Shown one piece after another: positions 8,540 through 17,755 of a stretch of DNA of 64,000 nucleotides; the stretch's first letter is position 1, and every line of letters begins with the position of its first letter. The stretch covers positions 1-64,000 of the forward strand of contig CAZNYN010000004.1 in assembly GCA_964577295.1 (NCBI GenBank). The letters are read 5' to 3'. The stretch comes from CAZNYN01 sp964577295 (GTDB lineage: Bacteria; Synergistota; Synergistia; Synergistales; Synergistaceae). The position numbers and the translations under genes are program-made. Under the pieces are notes generated by a model. That model did not search any database. It was not told where the DNA came from and saw only the letters and a list, made by a program, of their open reading frames with translations.

Positions 8540-9091
8540 TTGGCAGAGTTAAAGGAAAAGGCACAGCTTATGAGCTCACAGGACCTCAATCGAGTAATTC
8601 GCAGAATAGCGAATGAAATAGTTGAGCAGAACAAGGGCACAGAAAATATGATCCTCGTAGGAATACACAGAAGAGGCGTATATCTTGCACGCCGCATTCA
8701 GAAGATTATCGAGGAAGTCGAAAATGTTAAAGTTCCCTGCGGAGAGCTTGACATCACCCTTTACAGAGACGATCTTACAACACTTTTCGAGCAGCCTATG
8801 GTTCACAGCACAAGAATGCCGCAGGACATAGCGGGAAAGAAAATCTACCTTGTGGACGACGTGCTTTTCACGGGACGCACGGTGAGAGCGGCACTGGAAG
8901 CTCTTGTGGATTTGGGACGTCCCTCTCATGTGAAACTTGCGGTAATCGTAGACAGAGGACACAGAGAGCTGCCGATTCATGCGGATATTTGCGGTAAGAA
9001 TGTACCGACATCAAAGAATGAAGTTATAGAAGTTAAAGTGACCGAGCTTGACGGAAAGGACGAGGTGGTAATCTGTGAACGCGATGCCTAG
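8540..9091 (+). CDS. pyrR: Bifunctional pyr regulator / uracil phosphoribosyltransferase PyrR
   Basis: The 183-residue protein has the PRPP loop IYLVDDVLFTGRTVRAAL and the PyrR-type VGIHRRGVYLA and RGHRELPI segments. In known cases PyrR senses UMP and promotes termination in pyr mRNA leaders. The start is TTG at 8540 after GGGAGGGG. Its place just after an attenuator, and as first pyr gene, matches an autoregulated operon. Confidence 0.93.
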   Translation: MAELKEKAQLMSSQDLNRVIRRIANEIVEQNKGTENMILVGIHRRGVYLARRIQKIIEEVENVKVPCGELDITLYRDDLTTLFEQPMVHSTRMPQDIAGKKIYLVDDVLFTGRTVRAALEALVDLGRPSHVKLAVIVDRGHRELPIHADICGKNVPTSKNEVIEVKVTELDGKDEVVICERDA

Positions 9092-10031
9092 CGAAATGGG
9101 ACAGCACGTCTGGCGCCATAAGAATGTTATAGATCTTGACTGCTGGAGCAGGGAGGATCTTTACTTCCTTCTTGACCAGGCGCGCCACATGGAAAATGTT
9201 ATGGACAGGCCGATTAAGAAGGTTCCCGTCCTCCGCGGAAAGATGTGCGTAAATCTTTTCTTTGAAAATTCGACACGCACGAGAGTTTCCTTTGAACTTG
9301 CGGAGAAGATGCTCTCTGCCGATGTCGTCAACTGGTCTGTATCGGGGTCGAGCCATTCAAAGGGCGAGACAATGAGAGACACTGCATGGACGCTTGAAGC
9401 CATGGGAGCGGATATCGTAGTAATGCGCCACGGAGCGGTGGGTGCGGCTCAGTATCTAGCGTCAAAACTCAAGAGAGCGATTGTTCTGAATGCGGGGGAC
9501 GGCACTCATGCTCACCCGACACAGGCTCTCCTTGACCTCTATACGGCATGGAAGCACCTGGGCACATTGGAAGGCAAGAAAATAGCCCTGGTGGGAGATG
9601 TTCTCCACAGCCGCGTAGCACGCAGCGACGTCATAGGATTTAGTACCATAGGATGTGATGTTGTTCTTTCGGGCCCCCCGACGATGATGCCGCGCGACGT
9701 AGAAGCACTCGGATGCAAATACGAGAAAGACCCGAAAAAAGCTGTAGAAAACGCGGATATGGTTTATCTGCTCAGAATACAGAGAGAGCGTCAGCAGGAC
9801 GGACTCTTCCCCTCGGTGGACGAATACCATACATGGTGGGGAGCGGACAACGAGCTCATGTCATACGCAAAGCCGGGCGCTCTTGCGATGCACCCGGGCC
9901 CGATCAACAGAGGCGTCGAAATAGCGTCCGAAGTGGCTGACGGACATCAGAGTGTGATATTGGAGCAGGTACGCTCCGGAGTGGCCATACGCATGGCGCT
10001 GCTCTATCTCTGCGGAGGAGGCGCAAGATAA
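9075..10031 (+). CDS. pyrB: Aspartate carbamoyltransferase catalytic subunit
   Basis: PyrB joins carbamoyl phosphate and aspartate. The 318-residue protein has the carbamoyl-phosphate loop FFENSTRTRVSFE and the aspartate-side HPGPINRG. The GTG at 9075 follows GAGGTGG by 7 bases and overlaps pyrR. No pyrI regulatory subunit follows, so the enzyme is probably the simple trimer type. Confidence 0.95.
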   Translation: MNAMPSEMGQHVWRHKNVIDLDCWSREDLYFLLDQARHMENVMDRPIKKVPVLRGKMCVNLFFENSTRTRVSFELAEKMLSADVVNWSVSGSSHSKGETMRDTAWTLEAMGADIVVMRHGAVGAAQYLASKLKRAIVLNAGDGTHAHPTQALLDLYTAWKHLGTLEGKKIALVGDVLHSRVARSDVIGFSTIGCDVVLSGPPTMMPRDVEALGCKYEKDPKKAVENADMVYLLRIQRERQQDGLFPSVDEYHTWWGADNELMSYAKPGALAMHPGPINRGVEIASEVADGHQSVILEQVRSGVAIRMALLYLCGGGAR

Positions 10032-11335
10032 TGGAAAAGACACTTTTTAAAGGTTTTAAGGTATTTGACGGATATAAATTCATAGAAGCTGACTCTGTCC
10101 TTATCGAGGACGGATATGTGTCAAAGATAGGGACAGATATAGAGGCCGAAGGCGCTTCTGTAATAGAGGGATACGGCAAAATTTTAACACCCGGATTCAT
10201 AGACCTGCACGCCCACTTCAGAGATCCCGGCGGTGAATGGAACGAGGATATAGCTTCGGGAGCAAATGCGGGAGCGGCCGGCGGTTTTACGACTCTTGTC
10301 GCTATGCCGAACACAAAGCCCGCTATATCCGAACCCTCACTTGTAGAGTATGTCCTAAGCCACGGTAAAGCCGCGGGAGCGTCCAGAATCCTTCCCGCAG
10401 GCTGTGTCAGCAAGAACAGAGAAGGCAAGGAAATGTCGGAGCTCCTCAAGATGGCGGAAGCGGGCGCGGTGTTCTTCACGGACGACGGAGCGCCTGTAGC
10501 GACAAGCAGTCTGCTGCGCTTGGCCCTTCTCTACACAGGAAAAGATCAGCCCCGCATTATGGAACATCCCGAGGAGATCAGCCTCTTCAAGGGAGGACAG
10601 GTTCACGAGGGAAGAGTAAGCGCATTGAGCGGACTCAAAGGTATCCCTGCGGCATCCGAAGAGATAGACGTTGCGCGCGGAATAGCCTTGACACGCGAAA
10701 CCGGCGGCAGAATACACTTTACTCACATAAGCAGCAGGGGAGCTTTGGGACTTATACGCAACGCCAAAAAAGAAGGACTGGATATCACATGCGACACAAC
10801 CTTCCACCATCTTACGCTGAACGAGAATGCTGTAATCAACAGCGGATATAATTCACGCTATAAGGTTAATCCCCCTCTCCGCAGCATCGACGACCAGGCT
10901 GCTCTCTGGGAAGGACTTGCCGACGGCACGATAGACGCCATAGTCACAGACCATGCTCCTTGGCACATGGACGAAAAGGACGAGCCGTTCCAGGAAGCTC
11001 CTTTCGGAATAGCCTCCCTTGAGTGTGCAGTCGCAGTGCTTATAGACTTTAAGACAAGAAATTATCCGGAAGTATCGCCGGAACTTCTTCTCAACAAAAT
11101 GACGGCATCCCCTGCGGCGCTTCTGCCCGAAAAGTGGCAGGGACTCGGAGTAATCAAAGAAGGAGCTATCGCGGATGTGACGGTGATTGACGAGGACCGC
11201 ACACGCATAGTTGACTGCGCCTTCTGGAAGAGCAAAGCACGCTGCTGTCCCTGGGAAGGGATAGCACTGACGGGATGGCCCGTAATGACTTTTGTCGAAG
11301 GACGCAAAGTCTGGGAAGATAACGAAGAAATATAG
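10031..11335 (+). CDS. pyrC: Dihydroorotase, class I
   Basis: The 434-residue amidohydrolase has the zinc-binding HAHFRDPGGEWNED, later histidines in FTHISSRG and FHHLTLNE, and the catalytic aspartate in VTDHAPWH. It closes carbamoyl aspartate to dihydroorotate. The start overlaps the pyrB stop by one base (TAATG). Class I dihydroorotases usually act alongside PyrB in Gram-positive-type operons. Confidence 0.94.
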   Translation: MEKTLFKGFKVFDGYKFIEADSVLIEDGYVSKIGTDIEAEGASVIEGYGKILTPGFIDLHAHFRDPGGEWNEDIASGANAGAAGGFTTLVAMPNTKPAISEPSLVEYVLSHGKAAGASRILPAGCVSKNREGKEMSELLKMAEAGAVFFTDDGAPVATSSLLRLALLYTGKDQPRIMEHPEEISLFKGGQVHEGRVSALSGLKGIPAASEEIDVARGIALTRETGGRIHFTHISSRGALGLIRNAKKEGLDITCDTTFHHLTLNENAVINSGYNSRYKVNPPLRSIDDQAALWEGLADGTIDAIVTDHAPWHMDEKDEPFQEAPFGIASLECAVAVLIDFKTRNYPEVSPELLLNKMTASPAALLPEKWQGLGVIKEGAIADVTVIDEDRTRIVDCAFWKSKARCCPWEGIALTGWPVMTFVEGRKVWEDNEEI

Positions 11336-11344
11336 AGAGCGGAC

Positions 11345-11389
11345 GAGACGCCGGTAATGTTCTGCATTAATTGATTTAACCAGTGTCTC
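11345..11389 (+). other. Hairpin in the pyrC-pyrF intergenic leader
   Basis: Bases 11345-11355 (GAGACGCCGGT) and 11379-11389 (ACCAGTGTCTC) pair at 10 of 11 positions, one of them G-U. It is the first of two large structures between pyrC and pyrF and may belong to the attenuator that follows. Confidence 0.4.
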
Positions 11390-11403
11390 CATAGAAAGTA
11401 ACT

Positions 11404-11479
11404 TCGGATTACAAACTCCGATCTGCGCGATAAAAGTTCTGTCAGGTGACAGATATTTTGTCTCGGGTCGGAGTTTTTT
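11404..11479 (+). terminator. Probable attenuator between pyrC and pyrF
   Basis: AAACTCCGA (11413-11421) pairs perfectly with TCGGAGTTT (11468-11476) and a T-run follows. The long loop holds a second small hairpin, CTGTCA/TGACAG (11439-11452). An upstream TCGGA (11404-11408) can instead pair with TCCGA (11417-11421), which would break the terminator. Two mutually exclusive pairings suggest regulated termination. Confidence 0.6.
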
Positions 11480-11502
11480 CTGAGGCAGCACTATCTTTTC
11501 CA

Positions 11503-11511
11503 TGCTACAAT
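11503..11511 (+). promoter_or_regulatory. Possible extended -10 promoter for pyrF
   Basis: TGCTACAAT is an extended -10 element, but no good -35 lies 17 bases upstream. It would give pyrF-pyrE a second start after the attenuator. Confidence 0.3.
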
Positions 11512-11569
11512 GGTACGATAAATTTGTTTACATTTGCAGCAACAGCTGCGACTAACCGGAGGTGCCTTA

Positions 11570-12274
11570 ATGAACAAAGAGAAATGCGGGCTTATATTGG
11601 CTTTGGATGTCCCGACTCCCGACGATGCGCGTGCTTTTTTAAAAAAGCTCGATAACGCCACATCTTATGTAAAAATAGGGCCCAGACTTTACGCGATGGG
11701 CGGTATCTCCTTCTGCAAAGAAATAATAGATATGGGATATAATTTATTTTTGGATTTAAAGCTTCACGACATACCGAATACAGTAGCCTCCGCAGTAGAG
11801 CCTCTATCGGAACTGGGACTCTGGGCTCTCACGATACACACATCGGGCGGTTACGAGATGATGTCGCGTTCCGTTGCCATGAGAGATAAAACCGGAAGTA
11901 AGATGAAGCTTTTCGGAATAACGGTATTAACCAGTCTCGGCGGAGAGCTGTGGAGCGATGTTCATCCCGGTTCGGAACTGACTCAGTCTTTGATATCAAG
12001 AGCCGTGGCTGCGGAAAGAGCAGGGCTTGACGGAATAGTATGCTCTCCTCTTGACTTGGAACTTCTCCAAGGCAAAGCTCCGAGCCTTTTGAGGGTCGTT
12101 CCGGGCATAAGAGCATCCAAAGTAAGCACGGAAGATCAGACCAGAGTCGCTACGGCGGCGGATGCGGCCAAAAGCGGCGCGAGCTACATAGTTGTCGGTC
12201 GTCCCATACTCGAAGCTCAGTCTCCGATTATGGCCGCAAAAGACATATTAAATATACTTTCCGAGGTGAATTGA
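11570..12274 (+). CDS. pyrF: Orotidine 5'-phosphate decarboxylase
   Basis: This 234-residue TIM barrel has the catalytic DLKLHDIPNTV and the phosphate-binding VVPGIRASK and IVVGRPI motifs. It makes UMP. The ATG at 11570 lies behind GGAGGTG; upstream in-frame codons lack a ribosome site. Confidence 0.95.
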   Translation: MNKEKCGLILALDVPTPDDARAFLKKLDNATSYVKIGPRLYAMGGISFCKEIIDMGYNLFLDLKLHDIPNTVASAVEPLSELGLWALTIHTSGGYEMMSRSVAMRDKTGSKMKLFGITVLTSLGGELWSDVHPGSELTQSLISRAVAAERAGLDGIVCSPLDLELLQGKAPSLLRVVPGIRASKVSTEDQTRVATAADAAKSGASYIVVGRPILEAQSPIMAAKDILNILSEVN

Positions 12275-12876
12275 TGATGAGCTGCTGCGAAGGCAAAGAA
12301 GAAGTATCAAAAAAAATACAGGAAATGATGAAAGAGAGCGGTGCTCATCTGGAAGGCCACTTTAAGCTGACATCGGGACTGCACAGCGGTCACTATGTGC
12401 AGTGTGCTCTGATGCTGCGCTATCCGAAATTTGCCGCTTATGCCGGAGAAAAGCTTGCGGAGCGCCTTGCGCCCTTTAAGCCCGATTTTATACTTTCCCC
12501 CGCTCTCGGCGGTTTGATAATAGGGCACGAAGTGGCACGAGCTCTCGATATCCCCTTTATCTTCTGTGAGCGTCAGGAGGGGGAGATGCGCCTGCGCCGC
12601 TTCCCGTGCCCCGAAGGCAAAAAGTTTGCTCTTGTGGAAGATGTCGTGACAACGGGAAAATCTTCAAGGGAGACAGCGGAAATACTTGTCAGTCTGGGCG
12701 CGGAGTGGGTTGCGTCTGGATCTATAATCGACAGACGCCCTGAGTCTGCCGAAGACGGCTGGGAGCTTCACTCCCTTTGGAAGACGTCGTTCCCGGTCTA
12801 CACACCGGAAGAGTGTCCGATATGCAAAGAGGGTATTCCTCTCGTAAAACCGGGAAGCCGTCCGGATAAGAAATAA
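12274..12876 (+). CDS. pyrE: Orotate phosphoribosyltransferase
   Basis: The 200-residue enzyme joins orotate to PRPP. The PRPP motif is LVEDVVTTGKSS, and FKLTSGLHSGHYVQ binds orotate. A C-terminal CPICKEGIPLVKPGSR tail is seen in Thermus/Clostridium-type PyrE. The start overlaps the pyrF stop (TGATG); an ATG at 12277 is equally possible after GAGGTGA. Confidence 0.93.
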   Translation: MMSCCEGKEEVSKKIQEMMKESGAHLEGHFKLTSGLHSGHYVQCALMLRYPKFAAYAGEKLAERLAPFKPDFILSPALGGLIIGHEVARALDIPFIFCERQEGEMRLRRFPCPEGKKFALVEDVVTTGKSSRETAEILVSLGAEWVASGSIIDRRPESAEDGWELHSLWKTSFPVYTPEECPICKEGIPLVKPGSRPDKK

Positions 12877-13712
12877 TGTTTTCTCTGCGGCTTTGCCGCC
12901 TTGCTGTGAAAAAAGCGGTATTTATTCTTCTGCTGCTTATAAATTTGTGCATAATGTCCGCGGCCGCATACGCCGCGGATTTTGCCGTAACATCTCCTTG
13001 GATTGGCGCTATAGCGGCTTTTATCGGGGGAGACAAGGTTCATGTCAGATACCTCTCTGTCTGGAATGAAAGCGGCAAAGTTGTCCCGATAGGCAGACCT
13101 CGCTCATCCGAGATAGTTATAGCTCTTGATGCGGACGATGCGGCAAAGTTCAGAATCAGCCGCAAAGCCAAAAACCTCCGTCTCCTCTACGAAACTCTGC
13201 CTATGACCGATGTGCAGCTTCGCTCCGCCTTCTTTGACCCTGCAATCCTGCCTTTTATCGCTCAGAATATAATGAAGATAATGGCTGATGATGACAAAAA
13301 ACGCTATGCCTTCTACCAGCGGCGGCTTGCGGAATTTCAGTCCAGAGTGGAAAGCACGATAGACATAGGCCGTCATCTCTTAGGCAGTGCCAAAATACTC
13401 GACGTAACGGGAGCTCAGGGGACATGGATACGTTCAGCCGTAAGGGGAGCTGTCAGGCCTCCCCAGCAAGTGTGGAATGCGTGGCTGTCGGGCGACAGTG
13501 CCGCAATGAAAGCCGCGTTTGACGAGGCTCAGAAACGCAAATGGCTTATCCTCTTGGATCCGTGGACACCGGAGCAGATAAGGTCTGCAGCTGCCGCTTA
13601 CGACAATAGGATGACACTTGCTCCTCCTGTTTCCGACATGGAATACTTTGTCTATCTCCATGAAATATTTCTAAGTGTGTGGAATAAGACAAAAGTTGCC
13701 GCGCCAAAATAA
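12876..13712 (+). CDS. Secreted TroA/ZnuA-like protein lacking metal ligands
   Basis: A 278-residue protein with an N-terminal signal segment ending about AAAYAAD, then a layout like zinc-binding ABC receptors: TSPWIGAIAAFIGGDKVHV, a middle helix (PAILPFIAQNIMKIM...FYQRRLAEF) and a second lobe with VTGAQGTWIRSAVRG. The usual metal-binding histidines of ZnuA are not at the expected places. The start overlaps the pyrE stop (TAATG) and lptA follows after 111 bases. It may bind something other than zinc or have a structural envelope role. The superfamily call is by eye. Confidence 0.45.
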   Translation: MFSLRLCRLAVKKAVFILLLLINLCIMSAAAYAADFAVTSPWIGAIAAFIGGDKVHVRYLSVWNESGKVVPIGRPRSSEIVIALDADDAAKFRISRKAKNLRLLYETLPMTDVQLRSAFFDPAILPFIAQNIMKIMADDDKKRYAFYQRRLAEFQSRVESTIDIGRHLLGSAKILDVTGAQGTWIRSAVRGAVRPPQQVWNAWLSGDSAAMKAAFDEAQKRKWLILLDPWTPEQIRSAAAAYDNRMTLAPPVSDMEYFVYLHEIFLSVWNKTKVAAPK

Positions 13713-13823
13713 CTTTTCATACTTTTCCTATTCTGTCACAGGTTTTATGTTGTAGAATATATGCATGTAAGGCAGAACACGTCTTGCATGCTGTTGATTT
13801 ATTCTTAGGAACGGGGTCGTTCG

Positions 13824-14672
13824 ATGAAAAATAATTTATGCTTTAAAATACTGCCTCTCTCTCTGCTCCTGCCGCTTCTGTTTGCGGCTTCCGTATTTGC
13901 CGAGCAGGGCACTCTTTCTGCCGATAATCTGAAATATAACATCAACACAAAACAGGTGACGGCATCGGGAAATGTGATTATAAAAAGAGACGGCGCGACA
14001 ATGTGGGGAGACAGCGCAAGCGGCAATACCGAGCAATCGGAATTTAATGTCACGGGCAGGGTAAAGGGGCTTTTCCCCAAACAAAAAGCCGAGATGATTT
14101 CGGAAAGGGTAAGCTGGAAGAAGGCGCCGAAAGGCGATGAAGCCGTTGTCGAGGCAAAAGGCAAAGTGGTTATAACCAGGGGTGCCTCGGATCGTCTCAG
14201 TGCGGATTTTGTGAAATGGACGGTGGATACCGAAAATTATACAGCTCGCGGTTCTGTAAACGGAATTATGGACAACAGAACGATAAAGGCGTCAGAGGTA
14301 GGACGGCTCGGCGATAAATTTTGGGGCGTAAATGTAGTGAGATATGAGGACAAGAAACAAAAGGTCGGAATATCAGCGAAAAGGATTGACGGTGTAATGA
14401 AAGCTCAGGAAGTAAGCGAGCTTGTCGCAGACAAGAATGTGACAATAGATTATATAGACAAAGAAGGTCTCAAGACAGTCGTAACAGGTGATAAGGCCGT
14501 ATATTCCAAGGCCAGAGGAACTGTCGTTATCTCCGGAAATGCGAAAGCTCTCAGGAGTGACGGTAAACTTGTCACATCAGACAATTTGGTGCTTTATGAA
14601 GAGACAAAGAACATAGAAGCGATAGGAAATTCCAGAATCACATTTGATTTACCCGAAAAGAAGAAGAACTGA
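13824..14672 (+). CDS. lptA: LPS transport periplasmic protein LptA/OstA family
   Basis: The 282-residue protein has a clear signal peptide (LPLSLLLPLLFAASVFAE) and repeated OstA-type beta-strand units such as LSADNLKYNINTKQVTASGNV and LSADFVKWTVDTENYTARG. It should form part of the periplasmic bridge carrying LPS to the outer membrane. It is about 100 residues longer than E. coli LptA, so it may also cover the LptC role. lptB follows after 9 bases. It is strong evidence for a diderm cell. Confidence 0.8.
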   Translation: MKNNLCFKILPLSLLLPLLFAASVFAEQGTLSADNLKYNINTKQVTASGNVIIKRDGATMWGDSASGNTEQSEFNVTGRVKGLFPKQKAEMISERVSWKKAPKGDEAVVEAKGKVVITRGASDRLSADFVKWTVDTENYTARGSVNGIMDNRTIKASEVGRLGDKFWGVNVVRYEDKKQKVGISAKRIDGVMKAQEVSELVADKNVTIDYIDKEGLKTVVTGDKAVYSKARGTVVISGNAKALRSDGKLVTSDNLVLYEETKNIEAIGNSRITFDLPEKKKN

Positions 14673-14681
14673 GCGAATAAA

Positions 14682-15416
14682 ATGACAGACAACGTAAAAA
14701 TTCTAAAAGCGGAATCGCTTGTAAAGACTTTCAGCAAACGCAAAGTAGTAGACAATGTTTCCGTGCAGATAAAAAAAGGTGAGATAGTGGGACTGCTTGG
14801 CCCTAACGGTGCAGGCAAGAGCACGACGTTCTATATGATAGTGGGCAGAATTCTGCCGGACTCAGGCACAGTTTCCATAGGGGAGCAGGATATATCAGCT
14901 CTTCCCATGTTCGAAAGAGCAAGAGCGGGGCTCGGATATTTGCCTCAGGAGGCGTCTGTGTTCAGAAACCTGACAGTATCTCAGAATCTCGACCTCGTTT
15001 TGGAGGAGTCTGGATTTAATCGTGCCGACAGGGATGCCAAGGTAGAATCTTTGCTTGCCGATTATGGTCTCAAGCACATCGAGAATATACTTGGAGTATC
15101 TCTTTCCGGCGGAGAGCGCAGAAGGGTGGAAATCGCCAGATGTCTCGCTCTCGAACCATCGTTCATACTTCTTGACGAACCTTTCAGCGGCATAGACCCC
15201 ATTGCCGTGGCGGATCTTCAGTCCATTATCAAAAACTTGAAGGAACGGGGCTACGGCGTTCTCCTTACAGACCACAACGTAAGGGAGACTCTCTCCATAA
15301 CGGACAGAACATACCTCATTCACGAGGGCAAGGTGTTTATGGAGGGGCTTCCTGAGGATATCGCGGAAAATGAACTTGCCAAAAAATTCTATCTAGGCAA
15401 AGACTTTTCATGGTAG
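14682..15416 (+). CDS. lptB: LPS export ABC transporter ATPase LptB
   Basis: The 244-residue ATPase has Walker A GPNGAGKST, signature LSGGERRR and Walker B FILLDEPFSGIDP followed by LLTDHNVRET. The LptB-type Q-loop region LGYLPQEASVFRNLTV is present. It powers LPS extraction from the inner membrane; the LptF/G permeases are not in the window. Confidence 0.93.
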   Translation: MTDNVKILKAESLVKTFSKRKVVDNVSVQIKKGEIVGLLGPNGAGKSTTFYMIVGRILPDSGTVSIGEQDISALPMFERARAGLGYLPQEASVFRNLTVSQNLDLVLEESGFNRADRDAKVESLLADYGLKHIENILGVSLSGGERRRVEIARCLALEPSFILLDEPFSGIDPIAVADLQSIIKNLKERGYGVLLTDHNVRETLSITDRTYLIHEGKVFMEGLPEDIAENELAKKFYLGKDFSW

Positions 15417-15431
15417 AGCGAAAGTTTACGC

Positions 15432-17000
15432 ATGAACAGCAACGATAAGCTTTCGGGCATGGTTCGCCATGCCATGAGAATGATGGTAGGCACTCTTGCC
15501 AGCCGTGTACTGGGACTGGTGAGAGAGATGCTGACCGCCGCTCTTTTCGGCGCGACAAGGCAGTTGGACGCCTTCTATGTCGCATATACTTTGGCGAATC
15601 TATCGCGTCAGCTTCTTGCCGAAGGAGCTCTGTCCGCTTCCTTTGTCCCTGTCTTTTCGAGAACTCTGACGGAAGACGGCAAAGATTCAGCAAGGGAGCT
15701 TGCAAAGCAGGCGCTCTCCGTACTTCTCCTCGGAGGTGTCACAGTTGTAGCTATAGGTATATTAATGGCTCCCGTATTTGTGGGGATAATGGCTCCCGGG
15801 TTTGCTCCTGAGGAGAGGAGCCTTGCAATATCCCTGACAAGGGCGCTCTTTCCATTTTTGCTCTTTGTATCCGTCGGCGCTTTGGCCATGGGTGTTTTAA
15901 ACAGCATGGGAAGCTTCTTTATCCCGGCAGTCGCCCCTGCTCTCAGCAACGTGGCATACATACTCTTCCTCCTTGCGACAATGAAATACCTTTCGGTATG
16001 GAATCTTGTAATAGCCGTACTTCTCGGGGGATGCTGCCACATGCTGGTTCAGTGGTACTGGTCGGGCAGAATGGGCATCGTGCTTACTCCGTCGCGCCCT
16101 AACAGAAACAATGCGGAACTAAAAAGCATGATGGCTCTCTTCCTGCCCTATGCTGCGGGGCTCTCGCTTAACCAGGTCAATCCGGTGATAAGCAGAATGA
16201 TGGGCTCGTTTCTTGAGGGAGGCTCAATATCTGTTCTGAACTATGCCGACAGAGTGCTTCAGCTTCCCTTGGGGCTCTTTGTAATAGCTATCTCGCAGGC
16301 TGTTCTTCCCATGCTTTCACGTCAGGATCCAAACGACAATGCCGGGTTCAGAGATTTTATAAGAGACGCTCTGCGTTTTAACCTTTTTGTCGTACTTCCC
16401 GTAGCAATAGGACTTTTTATTGTCTCTGACGAAATAATACACTTGCTGTTCTTCAGAGGGGCATTTTCGGAGTGGGCATGGCACGCCACGGCAACGGCCT
16501 TGGCCCTTTACGGACTGGGACTGCCGGGGATGGCCAGCAGTACAGTTATCTTGAGGGCTATGTATGCAAGGCGGATGCCTCGTGCCGCCGTAACGGTGAC
16601 TGCCGTAACTGTAGGAGTCAACCTCTGCGCCAGTTTGCTTCTTATGCCTAAGTTTGCTTATGCCGGGCTAGCTGCCGCGACTGCCACAGCTTTTACCGCG
16701 GCAAGCGTCTACGGAGCATGGGCTCTCTCGCGTGACCTTACTGTACCTCTTGAAATATTTGACAAAAAGTGGATTGTCAAAATAGGTTCTTCCGCAGCGG
16801 CTATGATGATATCTCTTTTGATATTTAAATTTTTCCTTCCCTATCCGATTGCATCAAAACTGCTCCCGAGGGCAGGCTGGCTGACGGGGGCTATAATATT
16901 TGCCGCAGCGTCCTATACCGTTGTCACTCTTGTTATGCACTGTCCGGAATGGCAGTGGATAACCGACGCACTTAAACGCAAGAAGAAAGTTAAAAATTAG
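15432..17000 (+). CDS. murJ: Lipid II flippase MurJ
   Basis: The 522-residue multi-span membrane protein of the MVF/MOP family begins with the characteristic TLASRVLGLVREMLTAALFGA and contains ALSASFVPVFSRTL. About 14 hydrophobic segments are visible. It would flip lipid-linked peptidoglycan precursor across the inner membrane. It starts 15 bases after lptB, completing an envelope-biogenesis block. Confidence 0.92.
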   Translation: MNSNDKLSGMVRHAMRMMVGTLASRVLGLVREMLTAALFGATRQLDAFYVAYTLANLSRQLLAEGALSASFVPVFSRTLTEDGKDSARELAKQALSVLLLGGVTVVAIGILMAPVFVGIMAPGFAPEERSLAISLTRALFPFLLFVSVGALAMGVLNSMGSFFIPAVAPALSNVAYILFLLATMKYLSVWNLVIAVLLGGCCHMLVQWYWSGRMGIVLTPSRPNRNNAELKSMMALFLPYAAGLSLNQVNPVISRMMGSFLEGGSISVLNYADRVLQLPLGLFVIAISQAVLPMLSRQDPNDNAGFRDFIRDALRFNLFVVLPVAIGLFIVSDEIIHLLFFRGAFSEWAWHATATALALYGLGLPGMASSTVILRAMYARRMPRAAVTVTAVTVGVNLCASLLLMPKFAYAGLAAATATAFTAASVYGAWALSRDLTVPLEIFDKKWIVKIGSSAAAMMISLLIFKFFLPYPIASKLLPRAGWLTGAIIFAAASYTVVTLVMHCPEWQWITDALKRKKKVKN

Positions 17001-17010
17001 GAGGGTTAAC

Positions 17011-17544
17011 ATGAAGAAAATAGCTGCCGCACTGCTGATTCTTACCTTTTCACTGCTGTCTCCCGCTTTTGCCGCAAAAACTACGGAGGAAGTCCAAAAA
17101 CTGCTCGATGCCAGACAGATAACGTGCTGGGTTGAAGGCACCTTATTCGGAGATCTTATTTTAGGGTCGAGGGGAAATATTACTTTCGTATATCTGGATG
17201 AAAAACTCTCCAACGCTATCCGAGATGACCACGGCCTTGCTCCGTGGGTAGACGATTTGAATCAATACTATGGCTCGCCGGGGACGGAGAAAAAAGCGGT
17301 GTTTCTGATTCAGATTGAGACAAACAAACCGTGGAATGTCGAAATATCTAAGTTTAAAATAGGAAATTACAATCCCGAAAAGAATGACATCCTTTCACCA
17401 AGCTGGACAAACCCCGTAGGCTCTCTGGAATCAGGCATAAAGGGACAGATGGCTGTCACAGTCCCGATTTCCGAGGTCAAAAAGGGTGCGGAGATAACAA
17501 TAGGATATGGAGATGACACTGTAAAATGGAAAGTGCCGAGGTAG
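17011..17544 (+). CDS. Secreted protein of unknown function
   Basis: This 177-residue protein has a signal peptide (KKIAAALLILTFSLLSPAFA) and a beta-rich mature part. I recognise no domain. The start ATG follows AGGAGGG 10 bases after murJ, so it is in the same transcript. Its last 19 bases overlap the next small gene. A periplasmic or outer-membrane role is likely from the signal and neighbours only. Confidence 0.7.
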   Translation: MKKIAAALLILTFSLLSPAFAAKTTEEVQKLLDARQITCWVEGTLFGDLILGSRGNITFVYLDEKLSNAIRDDHGLAPWVDDLNQYYGSPGTEKKAVFLIQIETNKPWNVEISKFKIGNYNPEKNDILSPSWTNPVGSLESGIKGQMAVTVPISEVKKGAEITIGYGDDTVKWKVPR

Positions 17545-17720
17545 CTTCTCATACATACAAGTGCGCGGCCTGCAAGGCTGTCTTTACAACGAAGGATTTT
17601 GCCGTAAGGTGTCCTTATTGCCGCTGTAAGGTGCTGATACATCAAGAGGGTGAAATGCGCAAAGGAAAAGGCTGCGGCGGCGACTGCGCTTCCTGCGGCG
17701 GCTCATGCTCGTGCCATTAA
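17526..17720 (+). CDS. Small zinc-ribbon protein
   Basis: The 64-residue product has YKCAACKAVF and RCPYCRCKVL, a two-knuckle zinc ribbon like RpoP or FmdB proteins, then a Cys/Gly-rich tail (GCGGDCASCGGSCSCH) that could bind further metal. It overlaps the end of the previous gene in another frame. The role is unknown; the tail is unusual for a ribbon protein. Confidence 0.65.
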   Translation: MESAEVASHTYKCAACKAVFTTKDFAVRCPYCRCKVLIHQEGEMRKGKGCGGDCASCGGSCSCH

Positions 17721-17755
17721 GCAAAGGTACACGGCATTATCGGAGGTAAGTGTTA

